Part shown: positions 35,301-44,261 of the stretch, one piece after another | How positions within the stretch are numbered: position 1 is the stretch's first letter | Layout: each line of letters opens with the position of its first letter | Assembly (NCBI GenBank): GCA_964487745.1 | Contig: CAZASG010000002.1 | Location: 117,342-181,341 of the forward strand | Origin: Desulfolinea sp964487745 | GTDB taxonomy: Bacteria; Chloroflexota; Anaerolineae; Anaerolineales; Villigracilaceae | DNA: 64,000 nt | Reading direction: 5' to 3' | Position numbers and translations under genes: made by a program | Notes under the pieces: generated by a model | The model's input: the letters and a program-made list of their open reading frames with translations, nothing else | What the model was told of the DNA's origin: nothing | Databases searched by the model: none

Positions 35301-38300
35301 AAGAATTTTGACTGAGCCGCCCGCTCCTCCGCCTCCCCCACCAGACGACCCATCTCCTGTTTTTGCGCCTCCGGCTTCCCCGGCTGAGATCATAGATGAA
35401 CTATCTCCCAGCGCAAGCGCGTCTGCACTCAGAAATATTATACCTCCTGACCTTCCACCAGAACCACCGCTGGATGTACCACCATCTCTGGTTCCTCCAC
35501 CACCGCCAGCGCCTCCGAAAAACAGAGTTGATAAGTCTTCACTACCAATTGCAGCGCCGCCCAACCCGCTCCCTCTAGCGCCAGGTTGCCCGCTAATTCC
35601 TATTGTTTGGTAACCACCACCGCCACCCCCACCGGCTGCTGCGCCATTTCCTAAGGCACCACCCCCGCCACCAGCCCCATTTTGAGATGTAGAATTAGCG
35701 CCAACACCACTGGAAGATTCACCCTGTTCAGCTGCATAGCTCGATGATGTAGCTCCGCCACTAAATCCTGTCTCACTAACACTAACTTCGCCATCTATCT
35801 GCGCCAGATTTTGAACACGAGCGACGAAAGTGCCTCCTGAATAGTTATTCCACGCATGTGCAAGCAAGGTGCCACCGCTTTGAACAGTCAAATTCGCATA
35901 GTTGGGCACTTTTAGTATCTGTGCCTTGGCACTTTCAGCACCTCCTACTGTGTAAGTATGTGTCAAATTATTTCCAAGGGTAAGGTTTAGCCCATCAACA
36001 GCCGAAATATAGTTAAATTCGTAGTTTCCAGCCCCAGAACCACGCATCTGGATTAGCATAACTTCCTGACCAACAGCAAAGCCGTTTTGCGCCCAAAGAA
36101 GTACATTAGGTTGTCCCGCTGATGCCGTAGCGCCAAGTGCAGATTTTACATCATCTATGTATTTGATTTCCCCATTTGCAACCACTAAATCACCATCTGA
36201 ACCATTGCCAAAAACACCGAAGGGAGCAGATTGCCCGGTAACGTTGTAGTAATTAACTTGTTCAGTGTTCGCTGTTGGAGTTGTATTCCCTGTTAATGAA
36301 TGGTATTGAATATGAATTCTGCCAACACCACCATTTCCTCCATCTGCGATTGTGCCATCGCCCCCGGTGCCTCCTAACGCTTGAACGGTTCCAAGGGCAA
36401 TATCATCACCAATAATATTTATGGAACCACCAGAGCCTGCACCTCCTGCATAACCTCCATAGGTTCCATTTGAGTTTCCACCATTGTTACCATTTGCATA
36501 GACATTAAGATTTTGAATATTTCTGGCGGCAACAAAGGCAATACCTGCTCCTTGCCCAACATAATCATTGCCTTGAATCGTTTGTCGTCCACCACCATAA
36601 GGGTTGGTACCCCATGACCCTCCTCCACCTCCAGAGCCAAGGTACATCATTGAAAGATCAGCTACACCGTAAACGACTCCGTAGTACCCAAGGTAACTTC
36701 CACCACCATTTTGTCCTGCTGTTCCATAGCTTGCTCCACCACCAGATCCAGTAGTGTTTGCTCCTCCACCTCCGCCTCCGCCATTTGCGTTGCGAGCACA
36801 TCCCCCAAATGCAATCGGTGAGCTTCCTTGTTGCGCTTGATTACTAGTGCAGGTATTTGGAGGATTCGGAGTTCCATTTCCATATCCACCCTTGAAACCT
36901 TTTCCCGTAACATTAACGGTTGTATTGCTAACATTCACTGCTCGGAAGACTACAATGCCACCGGTATATTCATCCCATTCGCTAGGCGTAATGCTTCCTG
37001 TCACATTATTGAAATGCGGAACTACTAGTACCTGAGCCTTTGAACCACCACCTTGGTAATATGCATTCTCCAAGTTTTTACTCAAAACTAAATAACCGGT
37101 TCCTTTGGACGCGATAACCCCAAATTCATATTTCCCGGCATTCGTTCCCTGCATTTGGATAATCAGAACCTCTTGTCCAGCATCAAAATTAGTTGAGTCA
37201 AGAACATTAAGTTGAGGTTGATCAGCGGGAATATTACTAGTTAGTCGAGTTTTTATAGTATTTGGATTTCCTCCTGAAAAATCCCCATCACTTCCATCGC
37301 CAAAGACTCCATAAGGAACAGTATCCCCGCTGAAATCGACGCCATATTCGCCGACGCCTTTTAGCTCGCTGCCATCTTCGTTATAGAGATAAAGCGGAAA
37401 CATGCGCGCCGGATCGTCTGGTAAGGTATGTGTAAACTCAACAATATCGTTTTGATTCTGTGGTCCCTCCACATAGACGTACTGATCCCAGGGGCGGAAG
37501 GGATTGATCTGGTAAGCAGTCGCTGTCCCTGCAGGAGACGCTATTTTCCCTTGGATATTAATATCAATGCTGGCATGATTGGGATCGCTTGTGCGCATGG
37601 ATACGGTTTCATTAAATAAACCGATTGCCATGCTTGCAGTATCCAATTCCAGGACAAACTTCCGCGATTCAGAGGGGGCTAAATCGCCAGCACCCACGCC
37701 GACAATATTCAAACCAACTACATTCTCGTTGAATGTATAGCGTAGCGTACCTAACCCTGTATTGGCTAAAGTCATTTCGGTATGCAATGTTGTACCGGGT
37801 TCAACGGTACCAAAATCCCAGGGGGTAGGGATTGATATTACGCTCTGCTGACGAGTCCCTACCTGCCAATCTCCCGCCACCAAATTTGCTTCCGGGAGCG
37901 GATCGGGACCGAAGGATGCCAGCGGGCGCGCCGAACTGTCGATGATATTGCCCTGCGAATCGGTGAAGAAAGCCAGCAGGATCGTATCTTCGGGCGGGTA
38001 GGTGGCTGTATCAACGGTAACAGGCACAACCGTCGGACCGGCTGCGAAGGTCTGGGTGAAGACGTCCTCGTGGAGCACATTCCCATCCCCATCCAGATAT
38101 TCGACGAAGAGCTTGCCATCCGTGATCTCGGTCGGATGCGGGGAGAAGATCACAAAATTAGCCTGATCTTCAGAGGTGGACGAAATATCCACGCCCGGAT
38201 CAGGCAGCATCGTCCCTTCCAGGGCGCTCAGGCCGTCGTTCAGGTCAGCCAGCAAAGCAGTCGCTGGCAAAATAAAACGATGGTTGCCCTGCGGGTCGTT

Positions 38301-41219
38301 ATAGGAGACGACGATGACCGGTTCAGTATAGTTTGCATCGCTGATGGTGTACTGGAAGGTATCGTTTTCGCTGACGACGACCTTGCCCCCAGCCGGGACG
38401 CGCCCGCTGCCGCCGATGGTGTTGTTGGTGACCTCCACCAGCCCATCGGGGGAATAGAGGATCGCTTCCACGCCGTAGGCATCGTAATTCCCCAGATTTT
38501 CGAAGCTCATCCGTAGGGTGCAGGTGTCGCCGACGCTACCTCCGGTACAAGCGGACGTGTAGCCTGCTACCAATATGGGCGCAGGGTGCGACGCCGGATC
38601 ATCGGGATCGGTTCCCAGACGGATCTCATTGCGGTCGTTGTAGCCGTCCAGATCACGGTCGGAGACGATGCGAATAAGAACACTTGTATTTGGTGCTGCT
38701 AAGGTAGATTTGAGTTCACCAGTATATTCTAAACCGTCTGAAAGGTAGACATTCCACCAAGAAGAAATAGCCAAAGAGTGTTTACAGAATATATTTGTGT
38801 TTGATGCAGGAGCAATTAAAATGTCTTGTTCGCAAAGTTCTGGTACAGTAGATGCCGATTCTGGTGTGAAGATAGAAAGAAAATTGCCATCTTTATCTTC
38901 GATGATTGGAAAGAATCGTTTGATAACATCCTGTACGGAATCAGACGGATTCCAGACAGGAATCAGATATGTGTCCAATTCTTCATCAAAATCATTAAAA
39001 CCATCTTCCATTGCTATCAAGACAGAACCGTTTACAGCATCCTGATAGAAAACTTGATCTTGACCAAAAGAAATATCTTCCATTACTATGCGGATGGAAG
39101 CTCCCTCATCAATTGCAGCCATTTCACTAAGAGTGAGACCAATTGGTTCAGAAGTATATGTCAGCCTATCTCCCGGAAAAAGATTTTCGACCTTCGGGGT
39201 CTCAGTTGTACCGATAGCGACATACGTATGAGCAGGATTCAAATCATTGTTAATGTAAACATTAAAAGTTAGATTAGTAATTTCACGAGCGTACTCTGTG
39301 CCGTAATTTGCGATTTCATATGTAAATCTCAAATCTGCAGCATGTGATGGATTAACTGCTGTGGCATCTGCCCATGATTCTGAAAATTGATTTGTCGATG
39401 CCTCTGATATTGTTTGCTCTTGATATTGTGTGTGAGTAGTAGTATCTGCTCCACCTCGTTCTGACCCTCGGGTTTCTGAAATTGTTGGAACTTGAACAGG
39501 ATATGAAAGTTGAAAAGCAGGTCTAGAATTAATGTTTCCTTGATCGTCAACTTCATAATTGTTACCAATTGAAACGCCATTATCTTGATAATTTGTCTGA
39601 GTGATCGCACCAGGAATATAAGATTCTGTTTTAGCCCCATCTGCTAGTCCACACTGGGGGTCCGTCATAAGTGGATCCAGTTGGGGTTGATTTTGTGCGT
39701 CAGGTTCTACTTCACATTGTAAGACAGGTTGTGTTTCATCATTTGGTCCTGATGGATCATTGCCACTATAATAATGTTCTCCATAGTACGCATCTACAGC
39801 AATAAGAATCCCTGTTCCAGCTAAAAGCCCCCCTGCAAGAACACCACATGCTCCAGAAATAAAACAAAGCCCACCTGCGAGAGAAAGCACAAGTCCTGTT
39901 TCAGTATCTTGAATACCCCAATGAGACAAAGGCGTATCGTAATTGCCTAGAGTGCTAACATACTGACTTTGAATATCAATTGGCTTAGTAACCCCTACCG
40001 ATTGCCAAGAATTCCACGTAACTGTATGAGCTACGCTTGAACTCGTACCAGTTAATGTAGATGTACCATAGGTGTGCTCTTCTCCCTCGGTAATTGTCCG
40101 AGTTGTTGTAATTGTCGTAGCGGCGGTAACGTTAATTGATGATGGAACCACTTCCACTTCTGGATTTGGGAATGCTGCTACAAAAGGGCTGTTACCTGGC
40201 GGCAAGACCCAACTGGGCAAGTTAGCGCTGACAAAAGCTGCATCTTCGGCACGCGGCAAAATGCCATAGCCGCAGGGTCCGCTGGGGGCGGGGCAGTAGG
40301 TCACACCAAAGAGTTCCTGCCCGTCGTCGAATTTATCCTTGTCCGAGCTTTCCCGCAGGTTGCTGGTGCCGATAATAAATTCTTCAGCATAGTCGGGGGT
40401 GCCGTCGTAGTCGCCGTCCGGGCAGGTGCCATCGGGGTTGTGGGGAGTGAATTGTGGCCAGAGCGCAAAGGGCGGTCCATAGGCGGTGATGCCGCGCAAA
40501 ATGGCGGCAACTTCGTCTCCGTCGCTTGGGTTGGTTTCGCTGGGTTCTTCGGGGCTGTCGGAGTTATTGTCGAGAGGGTCGGTGCACCAGTAGGCTTCTT
40601 CGGTGTCCGTCAAGCCATCGTTGTCGGTATCCACAGAAGACAAGGCAAGCACAAAGGGTGCATCCATCTGCATGCTTGCCATCGAACGGCTGTCTGCAGG
40701 GTGGCTGGCATTGTAGACCTGCATCAGGTATTCAAAAGAATTGATCTCACTCGGTTCAAAGCCCAAGCGTGCCAGCTTCTCCAGTTGCTCTTCATCTACC
40801 TGCACATAAGCCGCATCACTGCCAGATTCCAGAACCGTGATGCCCCATTCGTTTAGGCGGGTCAGGTCATAGGGCTGTTTCAGTTCCACACGGGCGCGGA
40901 AGAGTGTCCCTTCGCCTGCTGTGGCAAGTTGCTCTGGCCCAAAGCCAGCCTCTCGTGTGGAGAGTTCCACGCTTGGTTCAACATGCAAAGGCTCTTCTTC
41001 AACCGCTGGTTCAGCAGGCGGAGAATCTACATTATCATTTTCAGGAAGAACACTCTCAACTGAAGCCACTTCACGGCTTACAGAAGTATCACCGGCTTCC
41101 ACTTCAGGAGCCGGAGCAGATAAACCCAAGGGTGCGCAACTTGAGAGCAGCATCCCGGCAATTGCGAAGAAAGTGATCGCCTTTTGAGTATTTGCATAAA
41201 AAGAGTGGAGTGTTTTCAT
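32382..41219 (-). CDS. Giant modular surface lipoprotein (2945 aa)
   Basis: Predicted lipoprotein, lipobox GMLLSSC with Cys28. Regions in order: a Glu/Pro-rich stalk; calcium-binding TSP3-like repeats (DTDNDGLTDTEEAYW, DGDYDGTPDYAEEF); a Ser/Thr-alternating region around a long Gly/Ala-rich hydrophobic stretch (SLAGGLCFISGACGVLAGG); a choice-of-anchor-like segment (WDFGTVEPGTTLHTEM); two tandem modules of about 370 residues, each opening FGxGSDGD and ending in glycine-rich loops (ANGGGGGGGANTTG); two CARDB domains (NNGTQLAENFTVGFYQGD; TNDGEADVIGAVVRLYLG); and a C-terminal Ig-like domain (FTVTFSAPVTGVDITDFTL). No enzyme motif is seen. Likely roles are adhesion or surface structure. The start is preceded by AGGAGGGTC. 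Confidence 0.82.
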   Translation of the reverse strand: MKTLHSFYANTQKAITFFAIAGMLLSSCAPLGLSAPAPEVEAGDTSVSREVASVESVLPENDNVDSPPAEPAVEEEPLHVEPSVELSTREAGFGPEQLATAGEGTLFRARVELKQPYDLTRLNEWGITVLESGSDAAYVQVDEEQLEKLARLGFEPSEINSFEYLMQVYNASHPADSRSMASMQMDAPFVLALSSVDTDNDGLTDTEEAYWCTDPLDNNSDSPEEPSETNPSDGDEVAAILRGITAYGPPFALWPQFTPHNPDGTCPDGDYDGTPDYAEEFIIGTSNLRESSDKDKFDDGQELFGVTYCPAPSGPCGYGILPRAEDAAFVSANLPSWVLPPGNSPFVAAFPNPEVEVVPSSINVTAATTITTTRTITEGEEHTYGTSTLTGTSSSVAHTVTWNSWQSVGVTKPIDIQSQYVSTLGNYDTPLSHWGIQDTETGLVLSLAGGLCFISGACGVLAGGLLAGTGILIAVDAYYGEHYYSGNDPSGPNDETQPVLQCEVEPDAQNQPQLDPLMTDPQCGLADGAKTESYIPGAITQTNYQDNGVSIGNNYEVDDQGNINSRPAFQLSYPVQVPTISETRGSERGGADTTTHTQYQEQTISEASTNQFSESWADATAVNPSHAADLRFTYEIANYGTEYAREITNLTFNVYINNDLNPAHTYVAIGTTETPKVENLFPGDRLTYTSEPIGLTLSEMAAIDEGASIRIVMEDISFGQDQVFYQDAVNGSVLIAMEDGFNDFDEELDTYLIPVWNPSDSVQDVIKRFFPIIEDKDGNFLSIFTPESASTVPELCEQDILIAPASNTNIFCKHSLAISSWWNVYLSDGLEYTGELKSTLAAPNTSVLIRIVSDRDLDGYNDRNEIRLGTDPDDPASHPAPILVAGYTSACTGGSVGDTCTLRMSFENLGNYDAYGVEAILYSPDGLVEVTNNTIGGSGRVPAGGKVVVSENDTFQYTISDANYTEPVIVVSYNDPQGNHRFILPATALLADLNDGLSALEGTMLPDPGVDISSTSEDQANFVIFSPHPTEITDGKLFVEYLDGDGNVLHEDVFTQTFAAGPTVVPVTVDTATYPPEDTILLAFFTDSQGNIIDSSARPLASFGPDPLPEANLVAGDWQVGTRQQSVISIPTPWDFGTVEPGTTLHTEMTLANTGLGTLRYTFNENVVGLNIVGVGAGDLAPSESRKFVLELDTASMAIGLFNETVSMRTSDPNHASIDINIQGKIASPAGTATAYQINPFRPWDQYVYVEGPQNQNDIVEFTHTLPDDPARMFPLYLYNEDGSELKGVGEYGVDFSGDTVPYGVFGDGSDGDFSGGNPNTIKTRLTSNIPADQPQLNVLDSTNFDAGQEVLIIQMQGTNAGKYEFGVIASKGTGYLVLSKNLENAYYQGGGSKAQVLVVPHFNNVTGSITPSEWDEYTGGIVVFRAVNVSNTTVNVTGKGFKGGYGNGTPNPPNTCTSNQAQQGSSPIAFGGCARNANGGGGGGGANTTGSGGGASYGTAGQNGGGSYLGYYGVVYGVADLSMMYLGSGGGGGSWGTNPYGGGRQTIQGNDYVGQGAGIAFVAARNIQNLNVYANGNNGGNSNGTYGGYAGGAGSGGSINIIGDDIALGTVQALGGTGGDGTIADGGNGGVGRIHIQYHSLTGNTTPTANTEQVNYYNVTGQSAPFGVFGNGSDGDLVVANGEIKYIDDVKSALGATASAGQPNVLLWAQNGFAVGQEVMLIQMRGSGAGNYEFNYISAVDGLNLTLGNNLTHTYTVGGAESAKAQILKVPNYANLTVQSGGTLLAHAWNNYSGGTFVARVQNLAQIDGEVSVSETGFSGGATSSSYAAEQGESSSGVGANSTSQNGAGGGGGALGNGAAAGGGGGGGYQTIGISGQPGARGSGLGGAAIGSEDLSTLFFGGAGGGGGTRDGGTSSGGSGGRSGGIIFLSADALALGDSSSMISAGEAGGAKTGDGSSGGGGGGAGGSVKILANTLTIGAANISALGGVGGNGNLGSDNNGGAGSDGRLRIEYGELTGTIPATASSSQVNFYNMTGSSTNQLYLPDNILVDESVRYQLLYGQRSLSEDGGDQAFSVRAPNRVYSNFTMSTLLLPVVGSGSTFDFCLDLGNDATCDWAATSQPFSEPVRLDSPNLAETLNTYIASLGSTQETLVIPIRVNISTPADIFLFNLSGLPGADTDVEPTSFTLSPQSGAQPDNIGEGTVVDVSAEITNNGTQLAENFTVGFYQGDPSQDGTLIGSTFIESLAAGATSPVQTVEWSTAGLTPGNYDIYVKADASEAITETDEVNNITSAPAVVKKKPDLVLDSLTLPNLRQSESGDATVSITNDGEADVIGAVVRLYLGTDETGTLLGSTTVDVLEGETVSGQITYSIPAAGLHDVFVFVDPDDAVLEADETNNTAAGSAQIGWSLLTVDAGSVGDTAYTTEQGYGWLTEGLAVSTCGTNPEESYRQEGSANTLEYQFDNLLPERHYHLDLSFATCSGERYVDIFVDGAQVFESDQDPAQTAIITSTPSTVSLLLDPADYADGSVVLSLQRADGLSGPLVNIIDLQEIEYCYRDSGPEEAAWSAENNCGYDPTWDSDGFNGWGTAPTETMRFSETGTVKYKFTDLDPTKAYFTRSSYYEGDGTGRTQHLLLDTVQSSSFTLDDTVQQVQESLPGAEYADNELILSIVREVSGNALVNEVILEEDTRTENGRYALPGTQTDPPVDPPPSGMEPQVELSSFLAGWSGADVLITWATTTEIDNASFKLFRSEDALTWTEIASIDSSRACGNYTSTTPVDYQYTDSAVVAETAYYYRLQFSGDGCGGAAAMAPEMAPAIPGAPPALYTSARANANPTRSAMITFTVTFSAPVTGVDITDFTLTTTGVITSAEILSVTGSGDTYTVTVSTGDPIAQGSIRLDLIDNDTILGLSSRPLGGIGLNNGDYTTGEVYKVYKAAPPERWP
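35120..36224 (-). repeat. Glycine-rich module, second copy, in the giant lipoprotein
   Basis: Opens FGVFGNGSDGDLVV and continues GQEVMLIQMRGSGAGNYEF, then AQILKVPNYANLTV and a glycine-rich tail. It parallels the module at 36225-37330. Boundaries are approximate. Confidence 0.7.
36225..37330 (-). repeat. Glycine-rich module, first copy, in the giant lipoprotein
   Basis: Opens YGVFGDGSDGDFSG, with GQEVLIIQMQGTNAGKYEF, AQVLVVPHFNNVTG and a run of Gly around ANGGGGGGGANTTG. Boundaries are approximate. Confidence 0.7.
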
Positions 41220-41267
41220 TTTGACCCTCCTGTGGGGAGTTGAATGTGAAGTCTACATAATATTAGT

Positions 41268-41296
41268 AGTATAAGGAAATCATATTGCCTATTCAA
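41268..41296 (-). promoter_or_regulatory. Promoter of the giant lipoprotein gene
   Basis: On the minus strand, TTGAAT (41291-41296) and TATACT (41268-41273) are separated by 17 bases, a good sigma-70-type promoter about 50 bp before the start codon. Confidence 0.7.
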
Positions 41297-41407
41297 GTGA
41301 AGAATGTACTTTTGGTGATGAAAAATGGGGAATACGGTTTACATCCAGTCTCAAGGTTATGAGCCTGATGATAGTCTCCGCCTAACAAAAACTCCCCCAT
41401 CTCCTAT

Positions 41408-42934
41408 CTACACCATCATCCCCTTTGGTCTGTACTGCAACGCCTCCGCCAGATGACTTGACTGGATACTCTCCTCTCCAGCCAGATCAGCAATCGTACG
41501 TGCTAACTTCAAGATGCGATGATAGGCTCGCGCGGAGAGTTGAAGCTGCGTCATTGCAGCCTTGACGAGTTGCTGCCCCGCTTCATCTAATTCGCAAAAC
41601 TGACGAACTTCTGCGACGCGCATATCGGCATTCGTCATCACCCCATTTTCTAACTCGCTAAATCTCTGGCGCTGCATCTCTCGTGCTGCCTCCACCTGTG
41701 CGCGGATATCATCCGAGCTTTCGCCGCGCCTGTTATCGGAGAGTTTCTCAAAGTCCACACGCGGCACTTCGATGTGGATATCTATCCTATCGAGCATGGG
41801 ACCGGATATCCGCTTTTGGTAGCGAGTTACAGTGGAATGCGAGCAGGTACATTGACGTTCTGAATCTCCCGCATACCCACAAGGGCAAGGGTTCATCGCA
41901 GCGATGAGTTGGAAGTTTGCGGGGAAGGTGAGCGCTCCTTGGGCGCGGCTGATGGTGACTTCTTTGTCTTCCATCGGCTGACGCATCACTTCAAGGACAC
42001 GGGAGCCGAATTCGGGAAATTCGTCGAGAAAGAGGACGCCGCGATGGGCAAGGGAGATTTCGCCAGGACGGGGCCAATTGCCGCCGCCGACCAAACCTGC
42101 GTGGCTAATGGTGTGATGCGGTGCGCGGAAGGGGCGCATTTGCATGAGGGGCGTATCGGCGGGGAGTTGGTCTGCAACCGAGTAGATGCGAGTCACATCG
42201 AGGGCTTCTTCGATGCTCATTTCGGGCAGGATGCTCGGCATGGAACGCGCTAAAAGCGTTTTCCCAGCACCGGGTGGCCCCGCGAGAAGTATATTATGTC
42301 CACCGGCAGATGCGATCTCAAGAGCGCGTTTGACGTGCTCCTGCCCTTTGATCTCTGAGAAGTCGGTCACGATAGGGCGAGGCAACTCGTCCACAACGGG
42401 AGGGGATTGGGGCGTGATCTCTTCGGCGCCGATCAGGTGTTGGTACAGGGCATAAAGTGATTTTACCGGTAGCACGTCAAGGTCAGGGATGAGGGCGGCT
42501 TCGGCTGCATCCATAGCGGGAACGAATATCCGTTTGAATCCATTTGCGCGGGCAGCCGCAGCCATCGGCAGGATCCCCTTTGAGTGACGGACGCTGCCAT
42601 CTAATGAAAGTTCGCCGATAACCATGGCGTCGTCTATGCTGTCGGGCGGGACGAGCATCTGCATCAGCAGAACGCCGAGGGCAATAGGAAGATCGTAGGT
42701 GGGACCTTCTTTGCGGACGGCGGCAGGGGCAAGATTGACAATGATCCGTTTTCGGGGATAGGGGAGACCGCAATTTTTGATGGCCGCATGGACGCGCTCG
42801 CGGCTTTCTTTGACTGCTTGATTCGGTAAGCCGACAATATCTGTGCCCGGAAGCCCACGCGTGGTATCGACTTCGACTTCGACGACGACACCTTCCAAAC
42901 CCACAACGGCGCAAGAGAATACACGAGATAGCAT
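41408..42934 (-). CDS. comM: YifB/ComM-family magnesium chelatase-like AAA+ ATPase, full length
   Basis: 508 residues, the normal length for the family. The N-terminal domain of Lon-protease-like fold (MLSRVFSCAVVGLEGVVVEVEVD, GLPNQAVKESRERV) is followed by the ATPase with Walker A GPPGAGKT (about 218-225), Walker B LFLDEFPEF, a metal-binding stretch CPCGYAGDSERQCTCS, sensor segments and a C-terminal helical domain. ComM is a hexameric helicase that aids branch migration during natural transformation in Vibrio and relatives, and a similar cytoplasmic DNA role is assumed. It is the only intact copy of three in this window. No competence genes adjoin it. Confidence 0.93.
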   Translation of the reverse strand: MLSRVFSCAVVGLEGVVVEVEVDTTRGLPGTDIVGLPNQAVKESRERVHAAIKNCGLPYPRKRIIVNLAPAAVRKEGPTYDLPIALGVLLMQMLVPPDSIDDAMVIGELSLDGSVRHSKGILPMAAAARANGFKRIFVPAMDAAEAALIPDLDVLPVKSLYALYQHLIGAEEITPQSPPVVDELPRPIVTDFSEIKGQEHVKRALEIASAGGHNILLAGPPGAGKTLLARSMPSILPEMSIEEALDVTRIYSVADQLPADTPLMQMRPFRAPHHTISHAGLVGGGNWPRPGEISLAHRGVLFLDEFPEFGSRVLEVMRQPMEDKEVTISRAQGALTFPANFQLIAAMNPCPCGYAGDSERQCTCSHSTVTRYQKRISGPMLDRIDIHIEVPRVDFEKLSDNRRGESSDDIRAQVEAAREMQRQRFSELENGVMTNADMRVAEVRQFCELDEAGQQLVKAAMTQLQLSARAYHRILKLARTIADLAGEESIQSSHLAEALQYRPKGMMV

Positions 42935-42939
42935 GGGTT

Positions 42940-42970
42940 GAGTTTAGATGAATTTGGGGAGGAAGTCAAT
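42940..42970. repeat. Short direct repeat, left of the orphan gene
   Basis: GAGTTTAGATGAATTTG is identical to 44164-44180. The next 14 bases match in 10 positions and end GTCAAT in both. Confidence 0.75.
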
Positions 42971-42985
42971 TGAGAAAGTCATTTT

Positions 42986-44131
42986 TTACTCATCGCCTAA
43001 GTCAATATCTACACGTTGGAAAGTTTGTTCTGCTCCTACAGAAAAGTTGTCCCAATGTTTATATCCAATATACCGTTCAATCACAAAACCACCATTGATA
43101 TGAGAAACGTAATCATGACCATAAGGTCCTTTGGAGATTACTATTTCTAGTTCACTATTGGTGTCACTTCTTAAGGAGTATGTTTTTAACTCTAGAGTAT
43201 TTCCTATAATTTTTCCAACGTATTCCCTTGACCCATTCCACTCAAGCTCCGTCAAAGTGCTGTGATGACACTCTTGAGTTGTGAGTGTAAACCAAATTTG
43301 ATCGTCCTCTATGTAATAATGCCCATAAGCAAGGCGTCTTTGATATAAAGTCCCGGGCACAAAAAAAGGCTTTGAGTTTTGATCTTCCCCATATTCGTGT
43401 GGTTTTCCTAAAGCGTTATAGCGATTAAAATGATGTAATTCATCCGACAGTTCTGATGCGACGTAACCCAAACCCTTGAGTTCATTAAACTCCAAGTAAG
43501 TACCAATTACTAATCCATCATTATAAAATCTAAGTAAGGTATGAATATAATGTGTCCCCGTATTACTACTTTCCCATTTAGCATCTTCTGAACTATGAAA
43601 GTATATTCCACTAAAACCATCTGTTTGTTTTGTAAATTGAGGTGTGACCAGTGGTGTTGGTGCGGGTTCAATGGGGTAAGCTAGAACCGTTTGAGTTGCG
43701 GATAGACCAATCGGTTCACCTAGTTGTATGACAGTTTCTGGCCCACATACTTTTCCTGAAACAACGATTGAAGCAGATTTATTCCATAAAGTTGTACCGC
43801 ATTTTTGTGTCCAGAGATTGTATAACCCATAGGTTAAATAAACATCTTCAATTTTTAGTGAACTATTAGATTCCAATTTTTCAAAGTTTTCTAGTTGATC
43901 TTTAGAGAAGATATAAGCTCGTAAAGGCAAGTGGGTATCATTTGGTTGAAACCAAATTCTGCAAAAGTCTACATCGGTATTGTTATAAACGGTAATATCC
44001 GTTGTCCACGGATATTGTTCTGCACTACGCTGCGATGAAAAACGAAGCGAACTTATAAAAAACAGACATGCAAAGATAAGCACAAGCAAGACCAGAATTA
44101 AAACTTTTTTGGTACTCATTTTGGTTTTCAC
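42986..44131 (-). CDS. Membrane-anchored protein of unknown function
   Basis: 381 residues. One N-terminal membrane helix (VLILVLLVLIFACLFFISSL) is followed by an extracytoplasmic domain beginning WTTDITVYNNTDVDFCRIWFQP, as in domains that bind via an exposed beta-sheet. A Pro-rich linker (PIEPAPTPLVTPQ) leads to a second domain with FSGIYFHSSEDAKW and FYNDGLVIGTYLEF. Cys residues occur in potential pairs. I do not recognise a family. The gene sits between comM and the tungstate operon, is more AT-rich than both neighbours, and is bracketed by short direct repeats. It may therefore be an insertion into what was one intergenic region. Confidence 0.7.
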   Translation of the reverse strand: MKTKMSTKKVLILVLLVLIFACLFFISSLRFSSQRSAEQYPWTTDITVYNNTDVDFCRIWFQPNDTHLPLRAYIFSKDQLENFEKLESNSSLKIEDVYLTYGLYNLWTQKCGTTLWNKSASIVVSGKVCGPETVIQLGEPIGLSATQTVLAYPIEPAPTPLVTPQFTKQTDGFSGIYFHSSEDAKWESSNTGTHYIHTLLRFYNDGLVIGTYLEFNELKGLGYVASELSDELHHFNRYNALGKPHEYGEDQNSKPFFVPGTLYQRRLAYGHYYIEDDQIWFTLTTQECHHSTLTELEWNGSREYVGKIIGNTLELKTYSLRSDTNSELEIVISKGPYGHDYVSHINGGFVIERYIGYKHWDNFSVGAEQTFQRVDIDLGDE

Positions 44132-44163
44132 GAGATTTACCCTCCAATTGAAAATGATGTTCA

Positions 44164-44194
44164 GAGTTTAGATGAATTTGAGCGGGGAGTCAAT
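44164..44194. repeat. Short direct repeat, right of the orphan gene
   Basis: Second copy of the 42940-42970 sequence. It ends just upstream of the promoter of the tungstate regulator. Confidence 0.75.
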
Positions 44195-44201
44195 CAAAAA
44201 C

Positions 44202-44261
44202 TTGCATCTCTCACACGCTTATGCTAAACTCATAGCAATTAAGTTTTTCCTTAATCGCTAT
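44202..44261 (+). promoter_or_regulatory. Promoter and operator of the tungstate regulator gene
   Basis: TTGCAT (44202-44207) and TAAACT (44225-44230) with a 17-base spacer. Directly after it lies an inverted repeat, ATAGCAATTAAG (44232-44243) and CTTAATCGCTAT (44250-44261), 11 of 12 bases paired, whose right arm includes the start codon at 44260. This suggests autorepression. Confidence 0.75.

Noticed and set aside
35300..36800. Short repeated GC-rich words suggesting a CRISPR array
   Set aside because: They are codons for glycine-rich loops inside one open reading frame, without regular spacing or unique spacers.
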